From NCBI GenBank assembly GCA_040385525.1, contig JAZKHE010000011.1:62001-126000 (forward strand): a stretch of 64,000 nt of DNA, written 5' to 3'. This stretch comes from JAZKHE01 sp040385525 (lineage in GTDB: Bacteria > Bacteroidota > Bacteroidia > UBA4408). The notes under the pieces were generated by a model. The model was not told where the DNA came from. It saw only the letters and a program-made list of their open reading frames with translations, and ran no database searches. Of this stretch, positions 1 through 7,980 are shown one piece after another. Each line of letters starts with the position of its first letter. The stretch's first letter is position 1. The position numbers and the translations under genes are program-made.

Positions 1-116
1 ATTATATTGTTGTAGAATCGGATGATATATTGTTGGTTTGTAAAAAAGCTGATGAACAAGAAATTCGAAAATTTGTTAACGATGTTAAAATCAATAAAGG
101 CGAAAGTTTTATTTAG
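1..116 (+). CDS. Mannose-1-phosphate guanylyltransferase, C-terminal fragment (cut by window edge)
   Basis: Reading in the frame that begins at base 3 gives an open frame YIVVESDDILLVCKKADEQ and onward to a TAG at 114-116. This matches the last strand and helix of Bacteroidota GDP-mannose pyrophosphorylases (ManC/GMP type), which end in a VV-x-(S/T)DD-x-LL-(I/V)CKK-x-DEQ-x-I-(R/K)-x-(F/I)V segment. The enzyme joins mannose-1-phosphate to GTP in the cytoplasm to give GDP-mannose, a donor for surface glycans. Only about 37 residues are inside the window, so the catalytic domain cannot be checked. The call rests on recognition of the tail by eye. The next gene starts inside it in another frame. 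Confidence 0.78.
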   Translation, partial: YIVVESDDILLVCKKADEQEIRKFVNDVKINKGESFI

Positions 117-513
117 TTTATTCTTTGTTGCGAATTTTGCTTTCGCTCAAGTTTCAGAATCTAACGAAATACAAAAAGTTTTGTTGGAACAACAAAATAA
201 CTGGAACAAAGGAGATGTTGAGCAATTTATGCAAGGCTACTGGAATTCTGATTCATTAGTTTTTATTGGTAAAAAGGGTTTAACTCACGGTTGGAACAAT
301 ACACTTAACAATTATAAAAAATCTTACCCCGATGCTAAAACGATGGGTAAGTTGTTTTTTACCATTTTAAAAACAGAAATTACTTCTGCAGAAACAGCTT
401 TTGTTATTGGAAAGTGGGAGTTAGAAAGAGAAAATCCTGTCTCTGGTCATTTTTTATTGCAGTTTAAAAAAATAAATGGCAGTTGGAAAATTGTTGCCGA
501 TCACACTAGTTAG
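82..513 (+). CDS. Secreted NTF2-like (DUF4440/SnoaL-type) protein
   Basis: A 143-residue protein starting MLKSIKAKVLFSLFFVANF, a clear signal peptide ending FAFAQ, so it is predicted to be exported to the periplasm or beyond. The mature part (EIQKVLLEQQNNWNKGDVEQFM, then W-x-SDSLVFIG and a final FKKINGSWKIVADHTS) is typical of DUF4440/SnoaL-like cone-fold proteins of the NTF2 superfamily; no catalytic residues can be assigned. The frame is open upstream to base 22, but only the ATG at 82 places the signal peptide at the N-terminus. That start lies inside the 3' end of the guanylyltransferase gene (35-base overlap), suggesting co-transcription. Its stop overlaps the convergent kinase gene by 4 bases. 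Specific function unknown. Confidence 0.8.
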   Translation: MLKSIKAKVLFSLFFVANFAFAQVSESNEIQKVLLEQQNNWNKGDVEQFMQGYWNSDSLVFIGKKGLTHGWNNTLNNYKKSYPDAKTMGKLFFTILKTEITSAETAFVIGKWELERENPVSGHFLLQFKKINGSWKIVADHTS

Positions 514-1859
514 ATTTTAATAGTCATTGTAGTGCCTTTGTTTTTTTCGGAACGCACAGTAATATTTCCTCCCTGTTGTTTTAAAATCTGTCGCGATAAA
601 CTTAATCCAATTCCAGAACCATTTTCTTTTGTGGTATAAAACGGAATAAAAATTTTATCAATTATTTCTGGGTCAATTCCGTTTCCGTTATCAATTATTT
701 CAATAATCGTTTTGTTGTTTTCGTTGGTGTAGTTATTTATCTTTATTTCGGGAATTGTTGCTGTTTTTAATGCTTCTATTGCATTTAAAATTAAGTTAAT
801 AAAAACTTGCTCAAGCAAATCTTTATCAGTAAAAACGGTTGCATTGCTTGATGAATCAGTATAATTAAGTTTAATTTTTTTGTTTTTAAATTCAGCATCT
901 AACAAGCTAATCACGTTTGTTATAGCTTCATTTGCTTTAAAATAAACAGGATTTGGTTTTGGTATTCTTGTTAAATTCCTATACACATCAACAAAATTTA
1001 ATAAGCCTTTACTTCGTTTTTGAATTGTGGTAAGTCCTGTGTAAATATCATTAATTGTTTCTGAATCTAACTGATTATTGTTTTCTTTTATGTTAGTTTC
1101 GAGCATAGAAATTGTTGATTCGGTTAACGAAGTAATGGGTGTTACCGAGTTCATAATTTCATGAGTAAGTACTCTAATTAGCTTTTGCCAAGCCTCAATT
1201 TCCTGTTCTTCTAATTCTGATTTAATGTTTTGTAAAGAATATATTTTTATTTTTTTCTCATCCATTATCAACTCAGATACTTGAACAGATAATTGCAAGT
1301 TTTCTCCATTTAATTCAATGCTAATCACTTCTTTTTCGCCTGTTTTAATTCTTTTTAAAGTTTGTGTTAATACAGGGTGATAGCGCTCAATACTTTGATA
1401 GTTTTTAATGTAATTTATTCCCAATAAATCTCTAGTGGCTTGGTTAATAAGTTCTACATTTTCGTCGTTAGCAATTGCAATAATTCCAATACTTGTATGT
1501 TCAATTATGGTTTGTAAATAATAATGGTGTAGCTCTTTTTCTGAACTTATTTTTTGAAATTCTTTAATAATAATATTAAAAGCATCGCGCAATTCGTTAA
1601 ACGATTTCCCTTTTCCTTCTGATGCAAATGTTTGAGAAAAATCTCTGTGTTTTATGGCTAACAGAAAACGCGATAGGTCTCTGTTTACCTTGTCTGCATA
1701 GTTAATTAGTTCAATAATTTGAATAAAAAAAATGATGCCTGTTATAGATGAAGTAATTATCCAATTTGTTTTTGTTATACAAAAAAATAAAAAAAGAATT
1801 GTTAGAATAATTAAAACTATTCGTAAAACAAGTTGAAATCGAAATGTTTTATAAACCAT
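510..1859 (-). CDS. Membrane sensor histidine kinase, NtrY-like
   Basis: A 449-residue kinase. Two transmembrane helices lie at about residues 9-28 and 33-53 with almost no periplasmic loop, followed by a HAMP-like linker and a PAS-like segment (about 107-210). The H-box is VLTHEIMNSVTPI with His233 as the likely phosphorylated residue. The ATPase domain has N359 in the N-box, DNGNGID (390-396) and GSGIGL (414-419). The absence of a sizeable external domain suggests it senses the membrane or a cytoplasmic signal through the PAS region. It overlaps the upstream sigma-54 activator gene by 11 bases in the same transcript, so that protein is the probable phosphorylation partner. Together they face the export operon at 3543 onward, their likely target. 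Confidence 0.93.
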   Translation of the reverse strand: MVYKTFRFQLVLRIVLIILTILFLFFCITKTNWIITSSITGIIFFIQIIELINYADKVNRDLSRFLLAIKHRDFSQTFASEGKGKSFNELRDAFNIIIKEFQKISSEKELHHYYLQTIIEHTSIGIIAIANDENVELINQATRDLLGINYIKNYQSIERYHPVLTQTLKRIKTGEKEVISIELNGENLQLSVQVSELIMDEKKIKIYSLQNIKSELEEQEIEAWQKLIRVLTHEIMNSVTPITSLTESTISMLETNIKENNNQLDSETINDIYTGLTTIQKRSKGLLNFVDVYRNLTRIPKPNPVYFKANEAITNVISLLDAEFKNKKIKLNYTDSSSNATVFTDKDLLEQVFINLILNAIEALKTATIPEIKINNYTNENNKTIIEIIDNGNGIDPEIIDKIFIPFYTTKENGSGIGLSLSRQILKQQGGNITVRSEKNKGTTMTIKI

Positions 1860-3222
1860 ATTTTTCTATTCGTCTGTATAACGCAGCTCTTGTTAATCCT
1901 AGTTCTTTAGAAGCTTGACTAATATTACCAGCATGTTTGCTTATTGCTTTTATAATTGCAGAACGCTCAACATCTTCTAACTTTACACTATTGTTTACTG
2001 AAATATTTTTTTGTTCGGGCAGCGAAAAGAAAAAATCAGACGGTTGTATTATAGAAGTATCGCATAATATAACTGCTCTTTCTACGGCATGTTGAAGTTC
2101 TCGTACATTTCCCGGCCAATGATAGTGTTCTAATTTTTTTATTGTACCAGGATTAATGCGCATATTTTTTTTGTTATATTTTTTACTGTAAAAATGTAAA
2201 AAATGTTCTGCCAGTGGCGCTATATCTTCTATTCTTTCTCTTAATGCAGGCAAAATAATTTCAACCGTATTTATTCTGTATAACAAATCTTGTCTGAATT
2301 TTTGTTGCTGAACCATTTCATACACGGGTAAGTTAGTAGCGCAAATTAATCGAATATCTGTATTTGTAACTTTGCTTGAACCTACTTTTGTTATTTGTTT
2401 GCTTTGTATTGCTGTTAATAATTTACTTTGAAGTGGTAATGATAAATTTCCTATTTCATCTAAAAAAAGTGTGCCCTTTGTTGCGAGTTCAAAACGACCA
2501 ATTCTATCTTCTTTAGCATCTGTAAATGCACCTTTGGTATGTCCAAATAATTCACTTTCAAATAATGTTTCGCTAATAGAACCTAAATCAACACTTACAA
2601 AATGTTCGAACTTGCGTAATGAATGTTTGTGAAGTGCACGCGCAACTAGTTCTTTACCAGTTCCGTTTTCCCCTAAAATTAAAACGTTTGCATCGGTTTT
2701 AGCAACTTTTTCAATGGTGTTAAATACTTTTAAAATGGCTGGCGATTTGCCAATAAACTCACTAAAATCTTTTTCTATTTCGTTAACTAAATGCTTTTCT
2801 CTAACTTTTAGTTGTTTTACTTCTAGTTTAGATTGATGCAAAGCAAAGGCTGCATTTACAGTTGCAATTAATTTTTCGTTTTGCCAAGGTTTTAATACAA
2901 AATCCATAGCTCCTTCTTTTATTGCTTTTACAGCTAATTCAATATCGCCATAGGCAGTCATCATTACAACTGGTACGCTAGAATCTAACGACATAATTCT
3001 GTTTAACCAATAAAAACCCTCTTTACCAGACGTGTTTCCAGTGCTAAAATTCATGTCTAATAAAACAGCATCGTAATTTTCTTTTAAAATAGTTTCTGTT
3101 ATTTTTTCAGGATTATTAAGCGTTTGAACGATTGAATAATGTTGTTTTAAAAGCAAACGAGCAGCAATTAACACATCATCTTCATCATCTATAATTAATA
3201 TTTTGCCGTTTATTTTAGCCAT
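1849..3222 (-). CDS. Sigma-54-dependent response regulator, NtrC family
   Basis: A 457-residue activator with the three standard parts. The receiver (about 1-125) has the acidic IDDEDD, phospho-acceptor Asp56 and Lys111. The AAA+ domain (about 152-390) has Walker A GENGTGKE (184-191), the sigma-54 contact loop GAFTDA (231-236, a variant of GAFTGA) and Walker B TLFLDE. The C-terminus (about 420-457) is a Fis-type helix-turn-helix, NISQASKELGLTRAALYRRI. It remodels RNA polymerase carrying sigma-54 at -24/-12 promoters. The divergent gene at 3543 has such a promoter at 3504-3518, and a weaker match precedes this gene itself, so it probably activates the exporter and may autoregulate. First gene of the kinase transcript. 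Confidence 0.95.
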   Translation of the reverse strand: MAKINGKILIIDDEDDVLIAARLLLKQHYSIVQTLNNPEKITETILKENYDAVLLDMNFSTGNTSGKEGFYWLNRIMSLDSSVPVVMMTAYGDIELAVKAIKEGAMDFVLKPWQNEKLIATVNAAFALHQSKLEVKQLKVREKHLVNEIEKDFSEFIGKSPAILKVFNTIEKVAKTDANVLILGENGTGKELVARALHKHSLRKFEHFVSVDLGSISETLFESELFGHTKGAFTDAKEDRIGRFELATKGTLFLDEIGNLSLPLQSKLLTAIQSKQITKVGSSKVTNTDIRLICATNLPVYEMVQQQKFRQDLLYRINTVEIILPALRERIEDIAPLAEHFLHFYSKKYNKKNMRINPGTIKKLEHYHWPGNVRELQHAVERAVILCDTSIIQPSDFFFSLPEQKNISVNNSVKLEDVERSAIIKAISKHAGNISQASKELGLTRAALYRRIEKYGL

Positions 3223-3245
3223 TTCAATTTTTTAAGCAAACCTTT

Positions 3246-3260
3246 CCAAAACCTATGCCA
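3246..3260 (-). promoter_or_regulatory. Possible sigma-54 (-24/-12) promoter of the regulator operon
   Basis: On the minus strand the sequence is TGGCAT-AGGTT-TTGG, with the invariant GG at 3259-3258 and the correct 5-base gap; the -12 element reads GG instead of GC, so the match is imperfect. Counting from it puts the start of transcription near 3234, about 12 bases before the regulator ATG. The plus-strand promoter gives nearly the same leader length, which supports the idea. A sigma-70-type promoter for this operon was not recognised. Confidence 0.4.
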
Positions 3261-3263
3261 ATT

Positions 3264-3277
3264 CAAGCAATTGCTTG
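3264..3277. repeat. Perfect 14-bp palindrome upstream of the regulator gene
   Basis: CAAGCAATTGCTTG is its own reverse complement. It lies 4 bases upstream of the candidate minus-strand -24 element, a position where a dimeric repressor or accessory protein could bind. It shares no sequence with the TGTTCG sites further in, so it is probably a site for a different protein, or chance. Confidence 0.35.
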
Positions 3278-3322
3278 TTATTACTCATTGTTTTGAAATA
3301 TAAAAATACAAAAAAATAATTA

Positions 3323-3416
3323 AGTGTTCGTTTTTGTACAGTTGTTCGTTATTATCGAACACTTTTTGAACTTTCATTTATTATTCTATTGCTTTAAAGT
3401 GTTCGATTTTGTTCAG
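3323..3416. promoter_or_regulatory. Cluster of three probable activator-binding sites (TGTTCG type)
   Basis: Three related sites occur in 94 bases. Sites at 3323-3341 and 3398-3416 are near-identical 19-mers in the same orientation (AGTGTTCG-w-TTTTGT-w-CAG, two differences). Between them, 3343-3361 is an inverted repeat TGTTCG-N7-CGAACA. They lie about 90-180 bp upstream of the plus-strand -24/-12 promoter and 60-150 bp upstream of the minus-strand candidate, the usual distance for upstream activating sequences of NtrC-family proteins that act by DNA looping. The adjacent sigma-54 activator is the obvious ligand, by inference. Confidence 0.6.
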
Positions 3417-3503
3417 TTTGTGTATGTTTTCAGTACAAATTAGTTCAATTCTAAAATTGACTGATATTTATGAAGTGCTTTGTTGGTATGTGTTTTGAGG
3501 CTT

Positions 3504-3518
3504 TGGCACGATGATTGA
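3504..3518 (+). promoter_or_regulatory. Sigma-54 (-24/-12) promoter of the export operon
   Basis: TGGCAC-GATGA-TTGA fits the sigma-54 consensus TGGCAC-N5-TTGC, differing only in the last base. GG at 3505-3506 gives a transcription start near 3530, 13 bases before the GTG start of the adaptor gene. An NtrC-family activator gene is encoded divergently next to it and candidate upstream binding sites lie at 3323-3416. The stretch 3223-3542 (320 bp) contains no gene; these control elements are what it holds. Confidence 0.75.
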
Positions 3519-3542
3519 ATTTGTATTTGAAAAAATAAAATA

Positions 3543-4793
3543 GTGGATAAGCGAATTGAAAATAATAAATGGACGTTTAAAAGAAAGATACTAATTGCTT
3601 TAATTAGTACTTCTTTAGTTTTAGTGTTTGTTGTGTTTTTTTCTGCTATTGGTAAATCAAAATTAAATGTAAAAACTTCAAGTCTTTCAATTTACCAAGT
3701 TAGCGAAGGAAGTTTTGAAGAATTTATTCCGATTGACGGAATTGTTTTTCCGATTAAAACAATTTACCTCGATGCAGTTGAAGGCGGTAGAGTGGAGGAA
3801 CGTTTAGTTGAGGAAGGTGTGTTTGTAAAAAAAGGAGATCCATTGCTACGTCTATCGAACAGTAATTTACAATTGGATTATATGAATAGAGAAACGCTCT
3901 TGTTAGATCAACTTAATAATATGCGTAACACAAGAATTTCTTTAGATCAAAATGTATTGCAAACAAAACAACAATTGCTTGAAATTGAATTTTCATATCA
4001 AGATAAAAAAAGAAATTACGAAAGAAACAAATTGCTTTTTCAGCTAAAAGTTATTCCCCTAGTAGAATTTGAAAAAATTGAGGACGATTATAATTACACT
4101 GCTAGCAAGCGATTATTGTTACTTGAAAATTTTAAAAAAGATTCTGTTTTAAAGAAAATGCAAATTACTCAAATTGAAAATTCAGCTCAGTTAATTGAAA
4201 AAAATTTAGCAATGCTTAAAGAGAGTTTAGATAATTTATTGATAAAAGCACCCATATCTGGTCAGCTTACGGCATTGAGTGTTGAAGTGGGAGAAAACAA
4301 ACAAAAAGGAGAAAATATAGGTCAGATTGATGTGTTAGAAGGTTTTAAAGTGAGAGCAAATGTGGATGAACATTATATTTCTAGATTAACAACAGGATTA
4401 ACAGCGGAGTTTATATTTGACAATAAAAAACATTTGTTAGAAGTAAAAAAAATGTTTCCAAAAGTTGTAAATGGTCAGTTTCAAGTTGATTTGGAGTTTA
4501 AAGGCAATATTCCCGAAGGATTAAAACAAGGACAAACATTACACGTTAAGCTTTCGTTAAGCTCAACTACTAAAGCATTGTTGCTAAAAAGAGGAGGCTT
4601 TTATCAAAAAACAGGAGGTAATTGGGTGTACCTTGTTGTGGGAGATAAAGCAGTAAAAATGGATGTAAAATTAGGACGTCAAAATCCAGATTTTTATGAA
4701 ATAACAGATGGTCTTAAAAGTGGTGATAAAGTTATTGTTTCGTCGTATGATGTTTTTGGCGAAGCAGATGAATTATTGTTAAATGATAATTAG
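3543..4793 (+). CDS. HlyD/MacA-like membrane fusion (periplasmic adaptor) protein
   Basis: A 416-residue protein with an N-terminal membrane anchor (about 15-35), a first half of a lipoyl-like domain (about 60-105, including EGVFVKKGDPLLRL), a long coiled-coil hairpin (about 110-225), the second lipoyl half (LIKAPISGQLTALSVEVGE) and beta-barrel plus membrane-proximal domains to the end. Such adaptors bridge an inner-membrane ABC transporter to a TolC channel. The start is a GTG; no upstream ATG exists in frame and it fits the short leader predicted by the -24/-12 promoter. First gene of the operon with the ATPase and two permeases; a hairpin separates it from the ATPase. Confidence 0.9.
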   Translation: MDKRIENNKWTFKRKILIALISTSLVLVFVVFFSAIGKSKLNVKTSSLSIYQVSEGSFEEFIPIDGIVFPIKTIYLDAVEGGRVEERLVEEGVFVKKGDPLLRLSNSNLQLDYMNRETLLLDQLNNMRNTRISLDQNVLQTKQQLLEIEFSYQDKKRNYERNKLLFQLKVIPLVEFEKIEDDYNYTASKRLLLLENFKKDSVLKKMQITQIENSAQLIEKNLAMLKESLDNLLIKAPISGQLTALSVEVGENKQKGENIGQIDVLEGFKVRANVDEHYISRLTTGLTAEFIFDNKKHLLEVKKMFPKVVNGQFQVDLEFKGNIPEGLKQGQTLHVKLSLSSTTKALLLKRGGFYQKTGGNWVYLVVGDKAVKMDVKLGRQNPDFYEITDGLKSGDKVIVSSYDVFGEADELLLNDN

Positions 4794-4836
4794 TTCGTTA
4801 TAGTTTTTGGCAGATTACTATTTTGGACTTTATAAT

Positions 4837-4857
4837 GGCGCAGATTAATTCTGCGCC
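4837..4857 (+). repeat. Intercistronic hairpin between adaptor and ATPase genes
   Basis: GGCGCAG-ATTAATT-CTGCGCC is a perfect 7-bp GC-rich stem with a 7-base loop in otherwise very AT-rich DNA. It lies in the 95-base gap between the adaptor stop and the ATPase start and lacks a clean run of T residues after it (TTATTT). It may be an RNA-processing or stability element or a leaky terminator that sets adaptor to transporter ratio; it may also be a remnant of a dispersed intergenic repeat. Confidence 0.5.
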
Positions 4858-4888
4858 TTATTTAAACTTTAAATTAAAAATAAAAGAT

Positions 4889-5578
4889 ATGATAAAAGTT
4901 GAATTACTTACAAAAGTGTATCGCACCGAAGAGATTGAAACTACTTCGTTAAATAAAATTAATGTAGAAATTAAAGCAGGTGAGTTTGTTGCTATTATGG
5001 GACCATCTGGTTGTGGAAAATCTACATTGCTTAACATTTTGGGTTTACTTGATAATCCTACTGAAGGAAGTTATTATTTTTTAGATAAAGAAGTTTCTCG
5101 CTTTAATGAGCGTCAGCGTGCCGATTTGAGAAAATCAAATATTGGTTTTGTTTTTCAAAGTTTTAATTTAATAGATGAGTTAACAGTTTATGAAAACGTT
5201 GAATTGCCACTTTTGTATTTAAAAATTAGTAACGAAGAACGTAAAAAAAGAGTAACTGAAGCTTTAGAGAAATTACAAATTGCGCACCGTAAAGATCATT
5301 TTCCGCAACAACTTTCTGGAGGTCAGCAACAACGTGTAGCCGTTGCTAGAGCCGTAATTACAAATCCAAAAGTAATTTTAGCCGATGAGCCAACGGGTAA
5401 TCTCGATTCAAAAAACGGAAACGAGGTAATGAATTTACTTTCTGAACTAAATGAAAATGGAACTACAGTAGTAATGGTTACGCACTCGCATCACGATGCA
5501 GGTTTTGCTCATCGCATTATTAATTTAATGGACGGACAAGTTGTTGCCGAAAAAATTAAAGCTAAAATTCATGTTTAG
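4889..5578 (+). CDS. ABC transporter ATP-binding protein, MacB/LolD type
   Basis: A 229-residue nucleotide-binding subunit: Walker A GPSGCGKST (38-46), Q-loop in VFQSFNLIDELT, signature LSGGQQQRVAVARA, Walker B VILADEPTGNLDS, and H-loop VTHSHHD. The sequence groups with the LolD/MacB/FtsE class that drives FtsX-fold permeases. The frame is open from 4823, but the ATG at 4889 begins the conserved strand MIKVELLTKVYRT directly, so that start is chosen. It overlaps the first permease gene by 8 bases. In classic MacB this domain is fused to the permease; here it is separate and serves two permease genes. Confidence 0.95.
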   Translation: MIKVELLTKVYRTEEIETTSLNKINVEIKAGEFVAIMGPSGCGKSTLLNILGLLDNPTEGSYYFLDKEVSRFNERQRADLRKSNIGFVFQSFNLIDELTVYENVELPLLYLKISNEERKKRVTEALEKLQIAHRKDHFPQQLSGGQQQRVAVARAVITNPKVILADEPTGNLDSKNGNEVMNLLSELNENGTTVVMVTHSHHDAGFAHRIINLMDGQVVAEKIKAKIHV

Positions 5579-7979
5579 AAATTATTTTAAAGTAGCTTTT
5601 AGAAATTTAATGAGGTATAAATTTTATTCCTTCATTAATATTTTTGGTTTGGCAATTGGCATTGCTTGCTTTACTTTAATTACCTTATTTGTTTTAGATG
5701 AAATTAGTTACGATCAATTTCATTCTAAGTCAGACAGGATATACCGTGTAGTTGGAAAGCTAGAAACCGATGGGCAAGGCGAGCGGTCGTCGAGTTGCAC
5801 ATTTCCACTTGCTGCTGCAATAAAAAATGATTATTCTGAACAAATTGATGAAGTAGTTCGCTTTTTTAATTTTCAAGAACAGTCGCACACTTTACAAGTT
5901 GGCGAAATTAAGTACAACGAAAAAAGAACTTTTTTTGTTGACTCAACTTTTTTTAAAGTGTTTGATTATGAGTTAGAAAAAGGAACTAAAGAAAGTGCTT
6001 TGCAAAATCCTAATTCAATTATTATTTCAAAAGAATTAGCAAAAAAATATTTTGGTGATGACGAACCACTTGGTAAATTTATAAAATACGATGGAAATTC
6101 GCAGTTACTTGTAACAGCTGTATTTGCTGATTTACCAGCGCAAACTCATATTCATTTTGATGCATTAATTTCATTTTCTACGTTACGTCCTTTTTTTGGT
6201 GCAGATTTACAAAGTAAAAATTGGGTGTGGAATCCGTGTTGGACATATATATTATTAAAACAAGATGCAAAAGCAAGTGATATTGAAAAAGGATTTCCAA
6301 ATTTTATTCAGAAATATTATCCCGATCATATAAAAAATCAGGCAGCACATAATTTACAAGCGTTAAAAGATATCCATTTAACATCTAACATGGATTACGA
6401 AATTGAACCAAATTCAAGTAAATCTGCTATTTATATTTTTGCCGCTATCGGTATTTTTATTTTACTAATTGCGTGTATTAATTTTACAAATCTTGCTACA
6501 GCACGTTCTGCATCACGCGCTAAAGAAGTTGGTATTCGTAAGGTAGCTGGCGCTCACAAATCTAATTTGGTTTTTCAGTTTTTAATTGAATCGCTTTTAA
6601 TGGCAATGTTTGCTGTTGTAATTGCTTTGGTTTTAGTTGAAATATTATTGCCAATTTTTAATTCCATTTCTGGAAAAGAATTAATTCTCGATTTTATTAA
6701 TCTTCCATTATTATTGCCGTCTATATTCACAATAGGCTTATTATCGGGTTTATTATCGGGTTTGTATCCTGCTTTTTTCTTGTCTTCGTTTCAACCCATA
6801 AAAGTTTTAAAAGGCGAATTTAAAAATAGTAAAGCAGGAAAAATTATTCGTAAGTCGTTAGTAATTGGTCAGTTTGCAATATCTGTTGTTTTAATAATTT
6901 GTACGGGCGTTATTTTTAAACAACTGCAATACATGCAAAGTGCAGATACGGGTTTTAATCGCGAACAAATTTTGGTTGTTCCTATTCGTCCAAACATGGT
7001 TGATCAAGTTCGACCTTTTGTGCAAGAAATAAAAAAGGATAAAAACATCATCAATGTAGCCTTAATGAATGATATTATTGGTGAAAGACACAATACACAC
7101 GAATTTAATTACGAAGGAATGAAACCTGGTGATTGGATTTATTTTCCTGCATTGATGGTTAATGAAACTTTTATCGAAACTTTTGATATTAAATTACTTG
7201 CAGGAAGAGGCTTTTCTAAAGAATTTAAAACAGACGATTCGTTGGCAGTAATTATTAATGAGTCGATGGTAAAACATTTAAATTGGGGAACGCCACAAGA
7301 AGCTTTGGGTAAACAGTTTTATACTCCTTTTGGAAGAGAGAAAGTTATTGGTGTTGTAAAAGATTTCAATTTTGTTTCGTTAGTAAACGATGTTGGCCCT
7401 TTTGTTTTAGATATTCCTGTTATGCGTCAGCGTTTAACTTGGTCAAAACATTTAGCAATTAAACTTAGTAAAAATGAAACGGAAAGTACATTAAATTTTA
7501 TTGAATCGAAGTGGAAAGAATTTGTAAAAGATTATCCTTTGGAGTATTTTTTCTTAAAAGATAATTTAAAGCAATTGTATAAAGCAGAAGAAAACCTAAG
7601 TAAACTGGTTGCTTATTTTTCTGTATTGGCTATTTTTATTGCTTGTTTGGGTCTTTTTGCTTTGGCTTCGTACACTGCGCAACAACGTAGAAAAGAAATT
7701 GGTATTCGAAAAGTTTTAGGCGCTTCCATAAGCGGAATAACAACTTTGCTTTCTGTTGAGTTTTTAAAATTAGTTGTTTTTGCAAATATTATCGCTTGGC
7801 CTTTAAGCTATTATTTAATGAATTGGTGGCTACAAAGCTTTGCATTTAAAACTACTATTTCTGTTTCAATATTTTTGTTTGCAAGTATTTTAACTATTTC
7901 AATTGCATTGCTAACAATCATTTTTCAAGCGGTTAAAGCAGCATTGTCTAACCCTGTTTCTGTTTTAAAATACGAATAA
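5571..7979 (+). CDS. ABC transporter permease, MacB-like periplasmic core plus two FtsX units
   Basis: An 802-residue inner-membrane protein. The N-terminus (MFRNYFKVAFRNLMRYKF) and first helix (about 20-42, INIFGLAIGIACFTL) are the usual start of Bacteroidota permeases of this class. A MacB-type periplasmic domain follows to about 285, then three helices of the first FtsX unit containing ARSASRAKEVGIRKVAGA, a second periplasmic core, and a C-terminal FtsX unit with the paired motif RRKEIGIRKVLGAS. It ends NPVSVLKYE, another family hallmark. Such proteins use mechanical ATP-driven movement to push substrates such as peptides, antibiotics or lipoproteins across the periplasm. The ATG at 5571 is preferred over the upstream start at 5541. 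Substrate not deducible. Confidence 0.93.
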   Translation: MFRNYFKVAFRNLMRYKFYSFINIFGLAIGIACFTLITLFVLDEISYDQFHSKSDRIYRVVGKLETDGQGERSSSCTFPLAAAIKNDYSEQIDEVVRFFNFQEQSHTLQVGEIKYNEKRTFFVDSTFFKVFDYELEKGTKESALQNPNSIIISKELAKKYFGDDEPLGKFIKYDGNSQLLVTAVFADLPAQTHIHFDALISFSTLRPFFGADLQSKNWVWNPCWTYILLKQDAKASDIEKGFPNFIQKYYPDHIKNQAAHNLQALKDIHLTSNMDYEIEPNSSKSAIYIFAAIGIFILLIACINFTNLATARSASRAKEVGIRKVAGAHKSNLVFQFLIESLLMAMFAVVIALVLVEILLPIFNSISGKELILDFINLPLLLPSIFTIGLLSGLLSGLYPAFFLSSFQPIKVLKGEFKNSKAGKIIRKSLVIGQFAISVVLIICTGVIFKQLQYMQSADTGFNREQILVVPIRPNMVDQVRPFVQEIKKDKNIINVALMNDIIGERHNTHEFNYEGMKPGDWIYFPALMVNETFIETFDIKLLAGRGFSKEFKTDDSLAVIINESMVKHLNWGTPQEALGKQFYTPFGREKVIGVVKDFNFVSLVNDVGPFVLDIPVMRQRLTWSKHLAIKLSKNETESTLNFIESKWKEFVKDYPLEYFFLKDNLKQLYKAEENLSKLVAYFSVLAIFIACLGLFALASYTAQQRRKEIGIRKVLGASISGITTLLSVEFLKLVVFANIIAWPLSYYLMNWWLQSFAFKTTISVSIFLFASILTISIALLTIIFQAVKAALSNPVSVLKYE

Positions 7980-7980
7980 T

